From: Trichomonas tenax
Taxonomy: Eukaryota; Parabasalia; Trichomonadida; Trichomonadidae
DNA length: 64,000 nt
Assembly: GCA_023091735.1 (NCBI GenBank)
Contig: JALKBU010000093.1
Span: 1 to 64,000, forward strand
Reading direction: 5' to 3'
Numbering within the stretch: the stretch's first letter is position 1; each line of letters begins with the position of its first letter. The notes beneath the pieces were generated by a model that did not search any database, was not told where the DNA came from, and was given only the letters and a program-made list of their open reading frames with translations. Below, in pieces: positions 61,920 through 64,000 of this stretch. The translations under genes were made by a program, and so were the position numbers.

Positions 61920-64000
61920 AACAATTTTCATTGTTTTTATTATTGTTCATAGTTATTAAATTATGTTTTTTAAAATGATATGTTTAACCTTTGATCACTT
62001 TATTTTATACCAAAGTCTATATTTATTTAATGCCAAAGAGTGATACACAATCTGCACGGCAAACTGCTGTTGTTTTTGATGAAAACCGGAAAAAAGTTTA
62101 TTTTAGGAGATTCTTTATTCAAAATTAAGAAAAATGAAAAACAATTTGTATTTCTATCAATAAAACCATTATCACTATCAAATGGACTCATTTCATGTTC
62201 TAATTTGTGTTGATTCTCATTGCAGTTCTAATGTTTTATTTTGATTGGAATCGAAGAATTACTGAACATTATTTTGAAATATTTCTCTTTCAATAGATGT
62301 GCCGTGCATACCCAGGCAATGTGAATATATACAATATTCAGTTTTGTATGTACTACAATATATTAGATGGTATAATATTCTTTACAGCATTTAATATATA
62401 AACAAAATAAAGGTCCATTAGCTGAATGTACGTTATAAAAAAGTTCACTTTTTTGGCCTCGGTCGAAGTTTAGTTTTGCTGGCTTGGTGAGAATTCAAAA
62501 CCAGACTTTGAAATATTGCCCAATCAAAAATATAACTCAGGGAATTTATTGTAGCACCATTTTATATGCTCTGGACTAAAATCATTGCCAAGATATTGCT
62601 ATTTTTTTAAAATTGTCGATTCCCAGCTTTCATGTTATAAGGAGCCTTCTACAAGAACGAGCAATATTAGAATCCGTCTTGAAACATATATGTTAAAATT
62701 CGAAATTTTTATCTCAAAACTTTCGCTGGTTTTTGGCTTTATATTCTACATGTAGTTAGTGTTACCATTCTAATGATCGCTAACAAATTTGCTAAGGGCA
62801 GCTACAAAAGGTTTTTGAGATCCGATTATTATCTGCATATTTTACGATGATTTATGTATATTTATATAAGTAGATGTGATGAGAGCTCGTATTTAGGTCA
62901 AATTACACATATAAATGTATCAATTTCTTATGTTACGATTTCATTCATATTACGTTTTTGAAAATTTTATTCTCTTTCTTTGGTTAAATACTTCTTCCTC
63001 AATATCTATATATATAGAACTAGCTTATCAGCTCATTTTATGAATGTTAATTTTTCTCTCATATAGAGAAGATGTTATATTTAAACATTGCATCTGCATT
63101 TAATGAATAAAGGCTGAATTAGTTTATTTTTATATGAATGAAATTCATTCATTGTTAATTATTTTTTTGAAAATTGAAAAATTACAATTTAATGTTAAAT
63201 GGTAAAATTATATTCAGCGTCTATTGTATAGTAAAATCTACTATTTCTTTTTTGCTTAAATCCATTTTTGAGCGCCAAAATTTTCATTTAAGGAATTTAC
63301 ATCACAAGATTGTTGAGTATGCGGCACTTACGCATCTTGCGTGTTCAATTTTAACACTCCCTGAATTTTTTGTATGGTGCGTATAATTGATAGTACTCAC
63401 AGGCCAAATAAGTTCTGAAAATCGACCAGACATTTTCAATTTTTATATAGCCTACAAAGGGTGCGTACTCAGAATTATACGCAATTCTTAAGAATTTTTT
63501 TGCGTGTTCCAATATATTGTGCTACAAAATAGCTATATTGATTATGGCAGCATCTTAAATATGTCAAAGCATTCAAATAAAAAATGTGATTTTCAATTAT
63601 GTTATGGTGGATGATTTTACAGGTGTGGGTTTGGGGGCTTTACCCATCCCAATAGAACCGAGCGTTCGCCAAAGCGGTACACGAGGATAATTTGCATATT
63701 GAGTAAAAAAATAACCGCCGCATGCTTACGTATGCAGAGATTCACAGAGTTATTCGTCAGTAACAATTATATATAATTAAGATAAACACAAAGTACGTTA
63801 TTTTTTATTCAATACGCAAATTTTCCTCACACCCTGTTTTGTCTAATAAAAATTTTGATTTGTTTCAGTTCAATTTGGAAATTTCGTGTAAACAATTATG
63901 ATTTTTGCAGAAGTTATATTATAAAACATGAAACATTTTATGTCTATTTAACAATGAAAGAAAAAAGTTCGTCACTTATATCCCAATGTTTAAGGTTATT
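61920..64000. other. 2-kb gene-free region to the window end
   Basis: AT-rich, with no supported gene. A weak inverted repeat (GCGTATAATT at about 63378, AATTATACGC at about 63473) and a more GC-rich patch at 63620-63690 stand out, but no RNA family was recognised. Confidence 0.5.

Noticed and set aside
63620..63690. GC-rich patch considered as an RNA gene
   Set aside because: No tRNA-like box spacing or stem set could be drawn, and no other RNA family was recognised.
1..64000. CRISPR arrays, bacterial operons, riboswitches and rRNA genes
   Set aside because: No regularly spaced repeats, no Shine-Dalgarno-type sites and no rRNA signature were seen. The gene content is eukaryotic.

Overview
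The window looks like nuclear DNA from a trichomonad protist, most likely Trichomonas vaginalis or a close relative. It is AT-rich, and no introns are visible in the intact genes. Most intact genes start 4-20 nt after a TCA-type initiator (TCA followed by A/T-rich bases), which is the trichomonad core promoter. Coding content fits the same group: R2R3 Myb proteins, Rab-like GTPases, receptor-type cyclase/PAS membrane proteins, BTB-discoidin proteins and Pmp-like beta-helix proteins. Genes lie on both strands, are mostly single-exon, and are separated by long AT-rich spacers.

Layout. 1-9.5 kb: edge of a foldback repeat, a BTB/discoidin gene, a four-hairpin cluster, an R2R3 Myb gene, a small acidic ORF, an SGF29-like SAGA subunit and a coiled-coil gene. 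10-17 kb: an epsin-like ENTH gene (-), a small element carrying a tyrosine recombinase catalytic domain, and a cofactor-independent phosphoglycerate mutase with a C-terminal membrane anchor (-). 16.9-26 kb: mobile and decayed DNA, with a broken Pmp-like gene, three foldback elements (one has a tRNA-like segment), a badly decayed cyclase gene, a broken Myb gene and a Rab gene. 26-42 kb: a second Rab gene, a type I membrane protein gene split by a mariner-like insertion, a 1 kb-residue coiled-coil protein (-), an NSUN2/Trm4-like tRNA methyltransferase, a broken Cys/Met/Trp-rich gene (-), a broken Rab, a 7TM protein (-), an old-yellow-enzyme pseudogene (-) and a truncated cyclase/PAS receptor. 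43-64 kb: a second R2R3 Myb gene, a candidate TIR element, a 1480-residue multi-TM PAS protein with a partial copy of itself 6 kb away, a second Pmp-like gene, two genes of unknown function, an LRR gene, a GT61-like pseudogene and 2 kb of gene-free DNA.

There is no operon-like logic. The genes are independent housekeeping, signalling and surface-protein genes. What stands out is the number of broken genes: at least nine, several with only one or two lesions. They sit among short non-autonomous elements with clean inverted termini, which fits an expanded, repeat-driven genome. The most unusual items are the minimal tyrosine-recombinase element (12684-13510), the membrane-anchored iPGM, the hairpin cluster at 2889-3443, the foldback families with shared termini, and the Cys/Met/Trp-rich gene remnant. 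All family assignments come from reading motifs by eye; no database search was run.
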